In this document: one piece after another, positions 1 to 9,073 of the stretch
Numbering within the stretch: the first letter of the stretch is position 1
Layout of the letters: the number at the start of each line of letters is the position of its first letter
Assembly (NCBI GenBank): GCA_029266935.1
Contig: JAQSVY010000007.1
Span: forward strand, 1 to 16,358
Reading direction: 5' to 3'
From: Burkholderiales bacterium
GTDB lineage: Bacteria > Pseudomonadota > Gammaproteobacteria > Burkholderiales > SG8-39
DNA: 16,358 bases
Notes under the pieces: generated by a model
The model's database searches: none
What the model saw: only the letters and a program-made list of their open reading frames with translations
What the model was told of the DNA's origin: nothing
Position numbers and translations under genes: made by a program

Positions 1-1568
<1,568 letters not shown>

Positions 1569-1584
<16 letters not shown>

Positions 1585-2495
1585 GAAGGCCTTTCAGGCT
1601 GGGTCAGGAGTAGGGCACGCTGCCGCCGATACCATGCGTTGACCAGCCGCTCGTGGCGGTCGAAGCGGCGCTTTTCGGCGAGAAAGCATCGGAGCTGCGG
1701 ATAGCACGCTTCGGTCTGCTCGCGCGTCGCCTCGGGTGTGCAGGCAATGTGGAAGGCGCCGCCGGCGGCAATCGCCGCATCGATCAGCTCCCGGCGCACC
1801 TGCATCGCCTTGAGCGATGACCCGAGGTTGCCGTGGCGGGTCAGCTGCAGCGTCACCTCGGCATAATCGCGACGTGCCCAGCGCAGGAACGTTTCCGCCT
1901 CGGCACGCGTGGCGCGCACCGCCTCGGCCTCGATGGCGACGCGCCATTCGCCGCAACGCTGGCGCGCCGCGGTGAGGAATCCCGCCAAGGCCTCGGGCGG
2001 CACGAGCAGGCGCAGGGCATCCCTCGGCATGCGCTCAGGCGGCGACGCTGCGCTATCGCTGACGGCGCGCGCGAGCGACTCGACGCGCAGCGTGACGCTA
2101 TATGGCGCGCCAAATAGCCCTTGGCCGCCGACCGCGAGCGCGAACAACTCCGCGTTGGCAACGCGGCTGACGCGCCGCAGCTCACCCTCCGGCGTAACGA
2201 GAGTGATCGACTCGACATGGGTCACTGCCGGACGGCCGTCCGGGCCCGCGGCATTCCAGGCGAGGCTCTCTCCCACGGTGGGTAGCGTGGTGCGAGCCGC
2301 GCCGGCCTGCGGATCGCCCGGGCGCAGGCGCTCGGCGAGGCTACGCCAGGTCACGCTTGCCTGCACCTCGACCAGGCCCCGGTCCTCGTCGACGCGCAGG
2401 ATGCGGTCAAGCCGTGACGCATCGAATGCGCGTGCGCCGCGCATAGCCTCGCAAAGCTCGGCGGCGGAAAGCGGGCGGAAAAGCGGCTCGGCCAT
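1569..2495 (-). CDS. Short FAD-linked oxidase-like protein (N-terminal FAD subdomain reduced)
   Basis: A 308-residue protein resembling the PCMH-type (FAD_binding_4) family of FAD-linked oxidoreductases. Visible family blocks are RILRVDEDRGLVEVQA (about 31-46), the WRSLAERL stretch, HVESITLVTPEGELRRVSR (93-111), and the motif AELFALAVGGQGLFGAPYSV (115-134). The C-terminus has CYPQLRCFLAEKRRFD followed by a WYR, typical of the subgroup. Members are usually about 420-460 residues. Here the glycine-rich pyrophosphate-binding loop near the N-terminus (RGxxHSxGG type) is absent, so flavin binding is uncertain. The start is set at the ATG at 2495, because GGGAGGA sits just upstream; an 18-residue extension to 2549 is open but lacks such a site. 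It is divergent to the XRE gene. The substrate is unknown. Confidence 0.75.
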
Positions 2496-2590
2496 GGCGG
2501 TCCTCCCTCGTTGGCGCGGATTGTCGGCCGGCCGCATTGCGCGATGCAATACCGCTCTGAAAGGTAGCGTTATCTGATACCGTACGGCGC
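2496..2590. promoter_or_regulatory. Divergent intergenic region between FAD-oxidase-like and XRE genes
   Basis: This 95-bp spacer separates two divergently transcribed genes and must hold both promoters. Two small symmetric sequences are visible: ATTGC-N5-GCAAT at 2536-2550 and TATC-T-GATA at 2571-2579. Either could be an operator for the neighbouring XRE regulator, since such regulators often control the divergent gene, but that is inference. I could not find a convincing -35/-10 pair in either direction. The Shine-Dalgarno of the minus-strand gene lies at its left edge. Confidence 0.3.
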
Positions 2591-3191
2591 ATGGCCATGC
2601 GCCGCCGCTTCGTCGACGCGCTCAAGCGCAGCCTGCGCGCGCGCGGGCTGACCTACGGCGCGCTGGCGCGCGAGCTGCGACTTTCCGAGGCGAGCGTCAA
2701 GCGCATGTTCTCGCGCGGCACCTTCACGCTCAGCCGTATCGAGCAGATCCTCGCCGTGCTCGATCTGGAGCTCGATGAGTTGGCGCGCATGAGCCGCAGC
2801 GCCGAGGCGCAGGCGCGCGAGCTGAGCCTCGAGCAGGAGAGCGCGCTCGCGAAGGACGAGCGGCTGCTCTCGGTGTTCTGGCTGCTGCAGAACGACTGGC
2901 GCTTCGGGGCCGGTGAAGAAGGTCTACGGGCAACGCGTCATGCAGGAGTTCCTGCAGGGGCGCTTCGACGCGCCCCTCGAGCTGCTGCGCTTCGAGTCCC
3001 GCGTGCTCTCGACCGAATCGGCCATGGTGCTCAAGCGCCGGCTGGAGCGGCTGGCGCGCGACTTCAACGAGTTCGCGGAGGCCGACGCTTCCGCGCCGAG
3101 CGCGCGACGGACGAGCGTCGCGCTGCTCGCGGCCTGCCGCCCCTGGGAGTTTTCCGTGGTGAACGCGCTGAAGCGCCGCAGAAGCGCTTAG
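2591..3191 (+). pseudogene. XRE-family helix-turn-helix regulator, disrupted by internal deletion and frameshift
   Basis: The first part encodes an N-terminal XRE helix-turn-helix: RRRFVDALKRSLRARGLTYG, then ARELRLSEASVKRMFS and FTLSRIEQILAVLDLELDEL, then an acidic linker ending LLSVFWLLQNDWRFG. After about 2905 this frame turns to arginine/alanine-rich sequence of the kind seen in shadow frames. The family-like sequence resumes one frame over as GPVKKVYGQRVMQEFLQGRF and continues through LELLRFESRVLSTES to CRPWEFSVVNALKRR, with stop at 3189-3191. From memory of the family, about 45-50 residues between WxF and GPxxxxF are missing. The break is therefore a deletion that also changes frame. If translated, only the DNA-binding half would be native. 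An assembly error is the alternative. The start is the ATG at 2591, or 2597; no clear ribosome binding site is seen. It overlaps acyP by 4 nt. Confidence 0.75.
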
Positions 3192-3466
3192 GCGGAGGGG
3201 CGAAGCTCGAAGCCGGCGTGCGCGCCTTGCGCGGCGGCCTCGGCTATCTGGACATCCGACACGCGCGCCGCCGGCGGGCCGCGCCGAGCCCAGGCGATCA
3301 ACGCCTCGACCGCGGCGGCCGGGCCGTGCGCGAGGGCCTCGACGCTTCCATCGGCGCGATTGCGCACCCAGCCGGTCACGCCGAGTGCCTGCGCCTGCTC
3401 GCGCATGGTGGCGCGGAAGCCGACGCCCTGGACGATGCCACTGACACGAATTTGCCGGGTCACCAT
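3188..3466 (-). CDS. acyP: Acylphosphatase
   Basis: A 92-residue protein of the usual acylphosphatase length, a small cytoplasmic enzyme that hydrolyses acyl phosphates such as carbamoyl phosphate and 1,3-bisphosphoglycerate. The signature GIVQGVGFRATMREQA carries the phosphate-binding loop with catalytic Arg18. The second signature GWVRNRADGSVEALAHG carries the water-positioning Asn36. The single alpha/beta acylphosphatase fold fills the protein. The start is the ATG at 3466; upstream sequence shows no strong Shine-Dalgarno. Its stop overlaps the end of the convergent XRE gene by 4 nt, and it is divergent to the pilin-like gene across 87 bp. Its neighbours suggest no pathway, which is common for acyP. 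Confidence 0.95.
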   Translation of the reverse strand: MVTRQIRVSGIVQGVGFRATMREQAQALGVTGWVRNRADGSVEALAHGPAAAVEALIAWARRGPPAARVSDVQIAEAAAQGAHAGFELRPSA

Positions 3467-3553
3467 GCCGCGAGAGCGAGGCCCATGTTAAGCTGCCGCG
3501 CGAAAACCGCAGCAGGAAAAAGGCGGGGAAGGGCAGGAAAAAGGGGGAAGAAG

Positions 3554-3946
3554 ATGCGCATCGGCTTGCTCTTATTCGCGGGTCTCGCCTTGATCGGCTT
3601 CCTCGTCGTGGCCGTCGTCCTACCGCAGATGGAGGGCTCCGGCTTGAAGGAGGCCGCCCTGGCGCTGGTGAGCGGCGCCGATCCGGCGAAGCAGCAGGTC
3701 GCCGCCACGGCGGAGAAATCGGGCGGGCTCGCCGGCGCCGGCCGTGGCGTGAAGCTCGCGCCGAGGAATGACGCCAAGCACGGCGAGATGAAATGGATCA
3801 TCGGCGACGACGGCTCGATCCGCGGCTGGAACGAGAAGAACGCGCTCGAAATCGCCCTGCTGCCCACCCTGCAGGCCGGCAGGGTAACCTGGAGCTGCAA
3901 GGGCTACCCGGTCAACGCGATGCCCCAGAGCTGCGCCGGGCGCTAG
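3554..3946 (+). CDS. Single-TM protein with type IV pilin-like C-terminal domain
   Basis: A 130-residue protein that I do not recognise as a named gene. Residues 4-24 (IGLLLFAGLALIGFLVVAVV) form one hydrophobic helix. A helical stretch LKEAALALVSGADPAKQQVA follows, resembling the alpha-1 continuation of type IVa pilins. The C-terminal half has GSIRGWN, ALEIALLPTLQAGRVTWSCK and VNAMPQSCAGR. This matches the pilin pattern of a WxC strand followed by a proline-Ser-Cys disulfide loop. What is missing is the prepilin peptidase site and the GFTLIEL-type N-terminus, so it should not be processed as a normal pilin. The start ATG follows AGGGGGAAG by a few bases, a good ribosome binding site. The 3' end overlaps the convergent small-subunit gene by 35 nt. 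No pilus assembly genes are in the window. Confidence 0.72.
   Translation: MRIGLLLFAGLALIGFLVVAVVLPQMEGSGLKEAALALVSGADPAKQQVAATAEKSGGLAGAGRGVKLAPRNDAKHGEMKWIIGDDGSIRGWNEKNALEIALLPTLQAGRVTWSCKGYPVNAMPQSCAGR
3866..3885. repeat. Perfect 7-bp inverted repeat near the operon end
   Basis: ACCCTGC and GCAGGGT are separated by 6 nt, forming a GC-rich hairpin. It lies inside the end of the pilin-like gene and 26 nt past the stop of the minus-strand complex operon. No T-run follows on either strand, so it is not a classical intrinsic terminator. It could stabilise the 3' end of the operon transcript or be chance in GC-rich coding DNA. Confidence 0.35.
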
Positions 3947-4451
3947 TGCTGCTCACCGCCGTCAGCATGCCCTGAATGATGGCTGCGGGCGCCGGCGGGC
4001 AGCCCGGCACCGCCACGTCGACCGGGATTACGTTCGACACCGCGCCGCGGCTGGCGTAGCTCTCGCCGAAGATGCCGCCGCTGCAGCCGCAATCGCCGAT
4101 CGCCACCACCAGCTTGGGCTCGGGCGTCGCTTCGTAGGTGCGGCGCAGCGCCGTCTCCATGTGGCGCGACACCGGGCCGGTCACGAGCAGCAGGTCGGCA
4201 TGCCGTGGGCTTGCCACGAAGCGGATGCCGAGTCGCTCCAGGTTGTAGTGGGGGCTGTTGCAGGCGTGGATCTCTAGCTCGCAGCCGTTGCACGACCCTG
4301 CATCCACATGGCGCACCGCGAGGGAGCGGCCGAAATGCCCGAGCACCGCGTCCTGTAGGCGCTGCGCGAGGAGGCGCAGCGATTCGTCGGCCTCCGGCGC
4401 CGGCTCGGTGACGATGCCGGTCTTGGCGATCTGCTTCAGGAGCCTGTACAT
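3912..4451 (-). CDS. ehrS: Small (NuoB/HyfI-like) FeS subunit of Ehr-type complex
   Basis: A 179-residue homologue of NuoB and HyfI, the subunit holding the terminal [4Fe-4S] cluster (N2 type) at the junction with the large subunit. Motifs are AGSCNGCELEIHAC (Cys54, Cys57), VAIGDCGCSGGIFGE (Cys121, with Cys123 nearby) and VAVPGCPPAPAAIIQGML (Cys151). The four family cluster ligands are therefore present. RHADLLLVTGPVSRHM is also a strong family block. It is the last gene of the operon and starts 3 nt after the large-subunit stop (TAAGCCATG), which implies translational coupling. The C-terminal tail after GMLTAV is Ser/Arg-rich and is mostly encoded opposite the pilin-like gene, so it is probably an accidental extension. 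Cysteine ligands intact here contrast with their loss in the partner subunit. Confidence 0.93.
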   Translation of the reverse strand: MYRLLKQIAKTGIVTEPAPEADESLRLLAQRLQDAVLGHFGRSLAVRHVDAGSCNGCELEIHACNSPHYNLERLGIRFVASPRHADLLLVTGPVSRHMETALRRTYEATPEPKLVVAIGDCGCSGGIFGESYASRGAVSNVIPVDVAVPGCPPAPAAIIQGMLTAVSSTSARRSSGASR

Positions 4452-4454
4452 GGC

Positions 4455-6008
4455 TTAGAGGTCGTGCCCGCTGTAGGACAGGTTGAACGACTTGTTGATG
4501 AGCGGAAAGTCCGGGACGATGTTGCCGAGCACGGCGCGCTCGAGGAGCGGCCAGTTCTGCCATGATGGGTCGTGCACGTGCACGCGGTGCAAGGCGCCTT
4601 CGGCGCCGGTCTCGAGTGCGATGAAGACCTCGCCGCGCCAGCCTTCCACCCAGCCGCAGCCGCGCCGCGCGGCGCCCGGGCGCTCTAGCGCGAGCCGCAG
4701 CTCGCCGGGCGGCAGCGCATCGGCGAGCGCGCGGATAAGACGAAACGACTCGGCGAGCTCCTCGAAGCGCACCGAGACGCGGGCGGCCACATCGCCGCGG
4801 ATGTGCCCCGAGACGCGCACTTCAAGACCCCGGTAAGGCGCAATGGGGTGCGCCGCGCGCAGGTCGTGCTCCTGCCCGCTCGCCCGGCCGGCCAGACCGG
4901 TGAGGTCGAGCGCGGCGGCGAGCTCGGGCGTCACCTGGCCGGTCATGATGAAGCGGTCCTGCGCGCCGGCGTGCTCGTCGTAGATCGTGCGCAGCTCGCC
5001 GATCTCGCGCTCGATCGCTGCGAGGGCGTCGATTAGGCGAACGCAGGCAGCGGCGCCGGGATCGCCGGCCACGCCGCCTGGAACGACGTAGTCCATCAGG
5101 TAGCGGTGACCGAACAGCTCGCAGTTCAGCCGCAGCAGGTCCTCCTTGAGTCGCCAGAACTGGAAGAAACCGAAGGACAGCCCGACATCGTTGCCCAGGT
5201 AGCCGAGGTCGCCGAGGTGGTTCGCGACGCGCTCGAGTTCTAGCGCGACCCCGCGCAAGGCCGCCGCGCGCGGAGGCACCTCGACGCCGAGCAAGGCCTC
5301 GAGCGCCATGGCATAGGCCCAGGCATACGCGACCGTGGAGTCCCCGCTCACGCGCCCGGCGAGGCGCGCCGCGTCGAGCGCCGTCATGCCCTCGAAGCGC
5401 TTCTCGATGCCCTTGTGCTTGTAGCCGAGCCGCTCCTCGAGCTTGAGGATCTTCTCGCCCACGATCGAGAAGCGGAAGTGCCCGGGCTCGATGGTGCCGG
5501 CGTGCACCGGGCCGACCGGGATTTCGTGCACTCCCTCGCCTTCCACGCGCACAAAGGGATAGCGGTCCTCGCTCGCTTCGAAGCGCGCGCCGGCATCGAA
5601 GTCCTTGCGCAACGGGAACTGGCCGCCGGGCCAGGCGGCATGGCGCAGCCACTTGCGATGGTCCGGGCTATCCTGCGCGTGGACGCCCACCAGGTCGTAG
5701 GCGGCGCGCTGCATGCGCGCGGCAGCCGGGAACAAGTCGGCGATCCCGGGATAGCGCGGATGCTCGCGCTCGAGCGGCACGCCGATCCAGAGCAGCCCTT
5801 CGCGCAGCGCCAGCGCGACGTGCAGCCCGTAGCCGGCGCCGCGCGGCGTCTCGTCGCTCGCCCACAGGGCGACCAGCCGCGCCTGGCGCGCCTTGGCCTT
5901 CTCGGCCAGCGCGCGCAGGGCGCCGGGCGCGACGGGGGCGTGCCACGCTGGCAGCGCGCCCGGCAGACGCTGCGCCTCGATACCCAGCGTGGCGAAGGGG
6001 TGCGTCAT
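4455..6008 (-). CDS. ehrL: Large (NuoC-NuoD fused, HyfG-like) subunit lacking the NiFe ligands
   Basis: A 517-residue protein fusing a NuoC-like N-terminus (block VPLEREHPRYPGIADLFP, about 78-95) to a NuoD/HyfG-like domain. Family blocks include GPVHAGTIEPGHFRF (166-180), GEKILKLEERLGYKHKGIEK (184-203), LELERVANHLGDLGY and GRASGQEHDLRAAHP. In real hydrogenases the motif after this reads RVCGxC; here it is RVSGDS, so both cysteines are serine (221 and 224). The C-terminal DPCxxC motif is replaced by NLSYSG (509-514), with Ser511 and Gly514 at the cysteine positions. No NiFe site can form in the usual way. The protein would sit on the cytoplasmic face with the small subunit. The start ATG at 6008 overlaps the upstream stop as ATGA, which decides the start over a long open extension to 7067. 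Confidence 0.93.
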   Translation of the reverse strand: MTHPFATLGIEAQRLPGALPAWHAPVAPGALRALAEKAKARQARLVALWASDETPRGAGYGLHVALALREGLLWIGVPLEREHPRYPGIADLFPAAARMQRAAYDLVGVHAQDSPDHRKWLRHAAWPGGQFPLRKDFDAGARFEASEDRYPFVRVEGEGVHEIPVGPVHAGTIEPGHFRFSIVGEKILKLEERLGYKHKGIEKRFEGMTALDAARLAGRVSGDSTVAYAWAYAMALEALLGVEVPPRAAALRGVALELERVANHLGDLGYLGNDVGLSFGFFQFWRLKEDLLRLNCELFGHRYLMDYVVPGGVAGDPGAAACVRLIDALAAIEREIGELRTIYDEHAGAQDRFIMTGQVTPELAAALDLTGLAGRASGQEHDLRAAHPIAPYRGLEVRVSGHIRGDVAARVSVRFEELAESFRLIRALADALPPGELRLALERPGAARRGCGWVEGWRGEVFIALETGAEGALHRVHVHDPSWQNWPLLERAVLGNIVPDFPLINKSFNLSYSGHDL

Positions 6009-7453
6009 CCGATGAACGCCGCCGCCTGCCGGTACCAGTCGACCAGGTAGGGCGGGATGTAGAGGCCGAGCAGCAGCACGATCGCGAGGTGCACGAACAC
6101 CGGCACCAGCGCCGGCGGATGGGTCAGGCGTTGCGCGGTGGTTTCGCCGAACACCATGGGCTGCACCTTGCCGAAGATGGCGGCGAAGGCGACGCCGAGC
6201 GCGAGGAGCAGGAACGGCGTGGCCCAGGCGTGCTGCCGCATGGCGGTGGTGAGGATCATGAACTCGCTGGTGAACACGCCGAAGGGCGGCATGCCGAGAA
6301 TGGCGAGGGTGCCCAGCGCGAGGCCCCAGCCGATGGTCGGGCTCTGCTGAATCAGGCCGCGGATCGACGCCATGTCCTGTGTGCCGCTCGCCTGCGTCGC
6401 GTGGCCCACGGTGAAGAAGATCGCCGACTTGGTGAGCGAGTGCACGGTCATGTGCAGCAGGCCGGCGAACGCGGCCACCGGCCCGCCCATGCCGAAGGCG
6501 AAGGTCATGATGCCCATGTGCTCGATCGACGAGTACGCGAACATGCGCTTGATGTCCTTCTGGCGCGAGAGAAAGAACGCGGCCACCACCACCGAGAGCA
6601 GGCCGAAGCCCATCATCAGCCCGCCCGAGAAGTTGCGCTCGAGTGCCCCGTCGACCAGCACCTTGCTGCGCACGACCGCGTAAAGCGCCACGTTTAGCAG
6701 CAATCCCGAAAGCACCGCCGAGATCGGCGTCGGCCCTTCCGCGTGTGCGTCGGGCAGCCAGTTGTGCAGCGGCACCAGCCCGACCTTGGTGCCGTAGCCG
6801 ACCAGCAGGAACACGAAAGCGAGCGAGAGCACCGTCGGCTCGAGCTCGCCGCGCACCTCGTGCAGGTGCGTCCACAGCAGCGCGTTGCCGCCCGGTCCCA
6901 GCACCTTCTCGGCCGCGAAGTACAGCAGGATGGTGCCGAACAGGGCCTGCGCGATGCCCACCGAGCACAGGATGAAGTATTTCCACGCCGCTTCCAGGCT
7001 CGCCGGCGTGCGGTACAGCGACACCAGCAGCACCGTCGACAGCGTCGCGCCCTCCATGGCGACCCACAGCATGCCGACGTTGTTCGACAGCAGCGTGAGC
7101 AGCATGGTGAAGCTGAAGAGCTGGTACATGCTGTGGTAGAGCCGCAGCCGGGCGCTGTTGACCCGCTTGTGGTGCTCCTCGGTTCGCATGTAGGGCCGCG
7201 AGAAGAGCGCGGTGGTGAAAGCCACGAACGCGGTGAGGGCGACGAGGAACACGTTGAACGGGTCGACAAACACCTGCTCGTTTAGCGCCGTCATCGGACC
7301 GTCGGCGATGACGCGGCCGGTGAGCAGGGCCGCGGCGATCAGCGTGCCGAGACTGGCGAGCGCGTTCACCTCGGGCGCCCAGGACCGCTGGCCGAAGGCC
7401 GCGAGCACCATTGCGCCGGCGAGGGGCACGCCAAGGACGAGGGCGATCTCCAT
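6005..7453 (-). CDS. hyfF: HyfF-like (NuoN/NuoM-type antiporter-like) membrane subunit
   Basis: A 482-residue polytopic membrane protein of the Mrp/NuoLMN antiporter-like family, closest in pattern to HyfF. Residues used for ion transfer in this family are visible. Glu134 lies in MLWVAMEGATLSTV, Lys223 in GYGTKVGLVPLHNWLPDAHA (His230 also there), Lys264 in VVRSKV, and Glu397 in FTSEFM. KDIKRMFAYSSIEHMGIM and HSLTKSAIFFTVGH are further family blocks. It should form one of the two proton- or cation-translocating modules of the complex in the cytoplasmic membrane. The start overlaps the preceding gene as TGATG, and its own stop overlaps the next start as ATGA, so it sits in the middle of a coupled operon. 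Length and residues show no sign of decay. Confidence 0.95.
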   Translation of the reverse strand: MEIALVLGVPLAGAMVLAAFGQRSWAPEVNALASLGTLIAAALLTGRVIADGPMTALNEQVFVDPFNVFLVALTAFVAFTTALFSRPYMRTEEHHKRVNSARLRLYHSMYQLFSFTMLLTLLSNNVGMLWVAMEGATLSTVLLVSLYRTPASLEAAWKYFILCSVGIAQALFGTILLYFAAEKVLGPGGNALLWTHLHEVRGELEPTVLSLAFVFLLVGYGTKVGLVPLHNWLPDAHAEGPTPISAVLSGLLLNVALYAVVRSKVLVDGALERNFSGGLMMGFGLLSVVVAAFFLSRQKDIKRMFAYSSIEHMGIMTFAFGMGGPVAAFAGLLHMTVHSLTKSAIFFTVGHATQASGTQDMASIRGLIQQSPTIGWGLALGTLAILGMPPFGVFTSEFMILTTAMRQHAWATPFLLLALGVAFAAIFGKVQPMVFGETTAQRLTHPPALVPVFVHLAIVLLLGLYIPPYLVDWYRQAAAFIG

Positions 7454-8115
7454 CAGTCCTCTTTCAGCTTCTCCATGTGGCGGATGTCGAGGCTGTCGAA
7501 CTGCTCGCGGATGTGGAAGAAGAAGATGCCAAAGATGAAGGTGCCGACCAGCACGTCGAGCGCGACGCCCAGCTCGACCACCAGCGGCATGCCGTAGGTG
7601 GCGCTGGTGGCGGCGAAAAACAGGCCGTTCTCCATCGACAGGAAGCCGATCACCTGTGGCACCGCCTTGCGGCGCACGATCATCATCAGGAAGGACAGCA
7701 GCACGCTGGCGAGGGCGATGCCGAGCGTGGAACGGGTGACGGTGCTCGCCATCTGCGAGATGGGCGCGGCGAGCGAGAAGGCAAAGATCGCCACGCCGAT
7801 GCCGGTGAGCATGGTGGTGGGGATGTTGATCAGCATCTCGATGTCCCAGCGCACGTTCAGCTGGTCTATTAGCCGGTGCAGCAGCCAGGGGATCAGGATC
7901 ACCTTCAGGGCGAGCGTCAGGCCTGCCGAAAAGTACAGGTGCGTCTGGCCGGTGGCGTGGGCGACGATGGCGGTGGAAAGCGCGAGCGCCGCGCCCTGCC
8001 AGGCGAACAGCTTGATCAGCGTCAGCACGCGGCGCTGCGCAAGCATCGCGAACGCGAGCAGCAGCAGCAGCGCGGCGAGCAGGTTGACGATCTGGCTGCT
8101 CAGCGAAAGCGCCAT
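7453..8115 (-). CDS. hyfE: HyfE-like (NuoK-related) membrane subunit
   Basis: A 220-residue membrane protein with several hydrophobic helices, matching HyfE, the subunit whose C-terminal half resembles NuoK. The block VPQVIGFLSMENGLFFAATS carries Glu162, and MPLVVELGVALDVLVGTFIF carries Glu181; two buried glutamates in adjacent helices are the NuoK hallmark for ion transfer. The C-terminus is charged (DIRHMEKLKED). The start is placed at the ATG at 8115, one base after the stop of the preceding gene (TGACATG). A GTG at 8124 is an in-frame alternative that would add three residues. The stop forms TGATG with the next start. The subunit would link the antiporter-like modules to the HyfC-like subunit. 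Confidence 0.92.
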   Translation of the reverse strand: MALSLSSQIVNLLAALLLLLAFAMLAQRRVLTLIKLFAWQGAALALSTAIVAHATGQTHLYFSAGLTLALKVILIPWLLHRLIDQLNVRWDIEMLINIPTTMLTGIGVAIFAFSLAAPISQMASTVTRSTLGIALASVLLSFLMMIVRRKAVPQVIGFLSMENGLFFAATSATYGMPLVVELGVALDVLVGTFIFGIFFFHIREQFDSLDIRHMEKLKED

Positions 8116-8116
8116 G

Positions 8117-9073
8117 TCACCCACGCACCAGGAAGTGGATCAGCATGCCCAGCACGCCGAGCAGGAAGGCGGTGGACAGGAACTCGGTAACCAGGAAGAT
8201 GCGCATCTTGGCGAGCAGGGTCTCCAGGAACGCGAGGCCGGCGCCGGCGAGCGCGAGCTTCGCACCCAGCGCCGCGAACGCCATGGGCAGTGCCGCCCAG
8301 TCTCCGGCTGGCGCGATGCCCCAGGGCAGGAACAGCGCGAAGCCGATCGCCATGTACGCGACCAGCTTGATCGCGACCGCCCACTCGATGAGCGCGAGGT
8401 GGCGCGCCGAGTACTCGAGGATCATCGCTTCGTGGATCATGGTCAGCTCGAGGTGCGTGGTCGGGTTGTCGACCGGGATGCGTGCGTTCTCGGCGAGCAG
8501 CACCATCAGGAACGCGACCGCGGCGAACGCGAGGCTGGGATAGATGGCGAATTCGCGGTGCGCGAGCGTCTCGACGATGGTCTGCAGCTGCGTCGAGTCT
8601 GAGATGAACGCGGCGGTGAACAGCGTCATCAGCATGGCGGGCTCGGCGAGGAAGCCGATCATCATCTCGCGGCGCGCGCCCAGGCCGCCGAAGGAGGTGC
8701 CCGTGTCCATGGCCGCCAGCGCGCCGAACACCCGCGCCACCGCGAACACGCCCACCAGCGCGATGATGTCCGCGGCGGGCGCGAACGGCAGGTCGGTGAC
8801 AAGCACCGGGACGATGCCGGCGGCGAGCCACATGCAGCCGAACAGCACGTAGGGCGTGATGCGGAACAGCGGCGAAGCGGTATTGGCGATCACCGCATCC
8901 TTGTGGAAGAGCTTTGCCAGCGTGTAGTACGGCAGCCAGATGCTGGGCGCGGAGCGGTTCTGCAGCCAGGCGCGGCAGATGTTCACCCAGCCCGTCACCA
9001 GCGGCGCGACGAGCACCACCAGCAGCGATTGCAGCACCTGCAAGGCGACTCCAGAGGCCATGGCCGGGGTCAT
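8117..9073 (-). CDS. hyfC: HyfC-like (NuoH-related) membrane anchor subunit
   Basis: A 318-residue membrane protein of the NuoH/HyfC family, the subunit that connects the soluble small/large pair to the membrane ion pumps. Family blocks are SIWLPYYTLAKLFHKD (44-59), GTSFGGLGARREMMIGFLAE (125-144), and the signature LLAENARIPVDNPTTHLELT (192-211) followed by MIHEAMILEYS. Acidic residues such as Glu195, Glu209 and Glu215 lie on the loop that faces the quinone-like cavity in complex I. Whether a quinone binds here cannot be told. The start ATG at 9073 overlaps the preceding stop as ATGA and decides the start over a long artefactual N-terminal extension. The stop is followed after one base by the next ATG. 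Confidence 0.95.
   Translation of the reverse strand: MTPAMASGVALQVLQSLLVVLVAPLVTGWVNICRAWLQNRSAPSIWLPYYTLAKLFHKDAVIANTASPLFRITPYVLFGCMWLAAGIVPVLVTDLPFAPAADIIALVGVFAVARVFGALAAMDTGTSFGGLGARREMMIGFLAEPAMLMTLFTAAFISDSTQLQTIVETLAHREFAIYPSLAFAAVAFLMVLLAENARIPVDNPTTHLELTMIHEAMILEYSARHLALIEWAVAIKLVAYMAIGFALFLPWGIAPAGDWAALPMAFAALGAKLALAGAGLAFLETLLAKMRIFLVTEFLSTAFLLGVLGMLIHFLVRG

Noticed and set aside
2591-3946. A single 451-codon open frame joining the XRE N-terminus to the pilin-like protein
   Set aside because: The middle part runs through the second half of the XRE gene in the wrong frame and antisense to acylphosphatase, and has arginine/alanine-rich shadow composition. The pilin-like gene has its own Shine-Dalgarno and ATG at 3554. 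The open frame is a high-GC accident.
4455-7067. 870-codon frame suggesting a fused large subunit with a long N-terminal extension
   Set aside because: The extra N-terminal part overlaps the HyfF-like gene out of frame and has shadow composition. The ATGA junction at 6008 gives a natural start.
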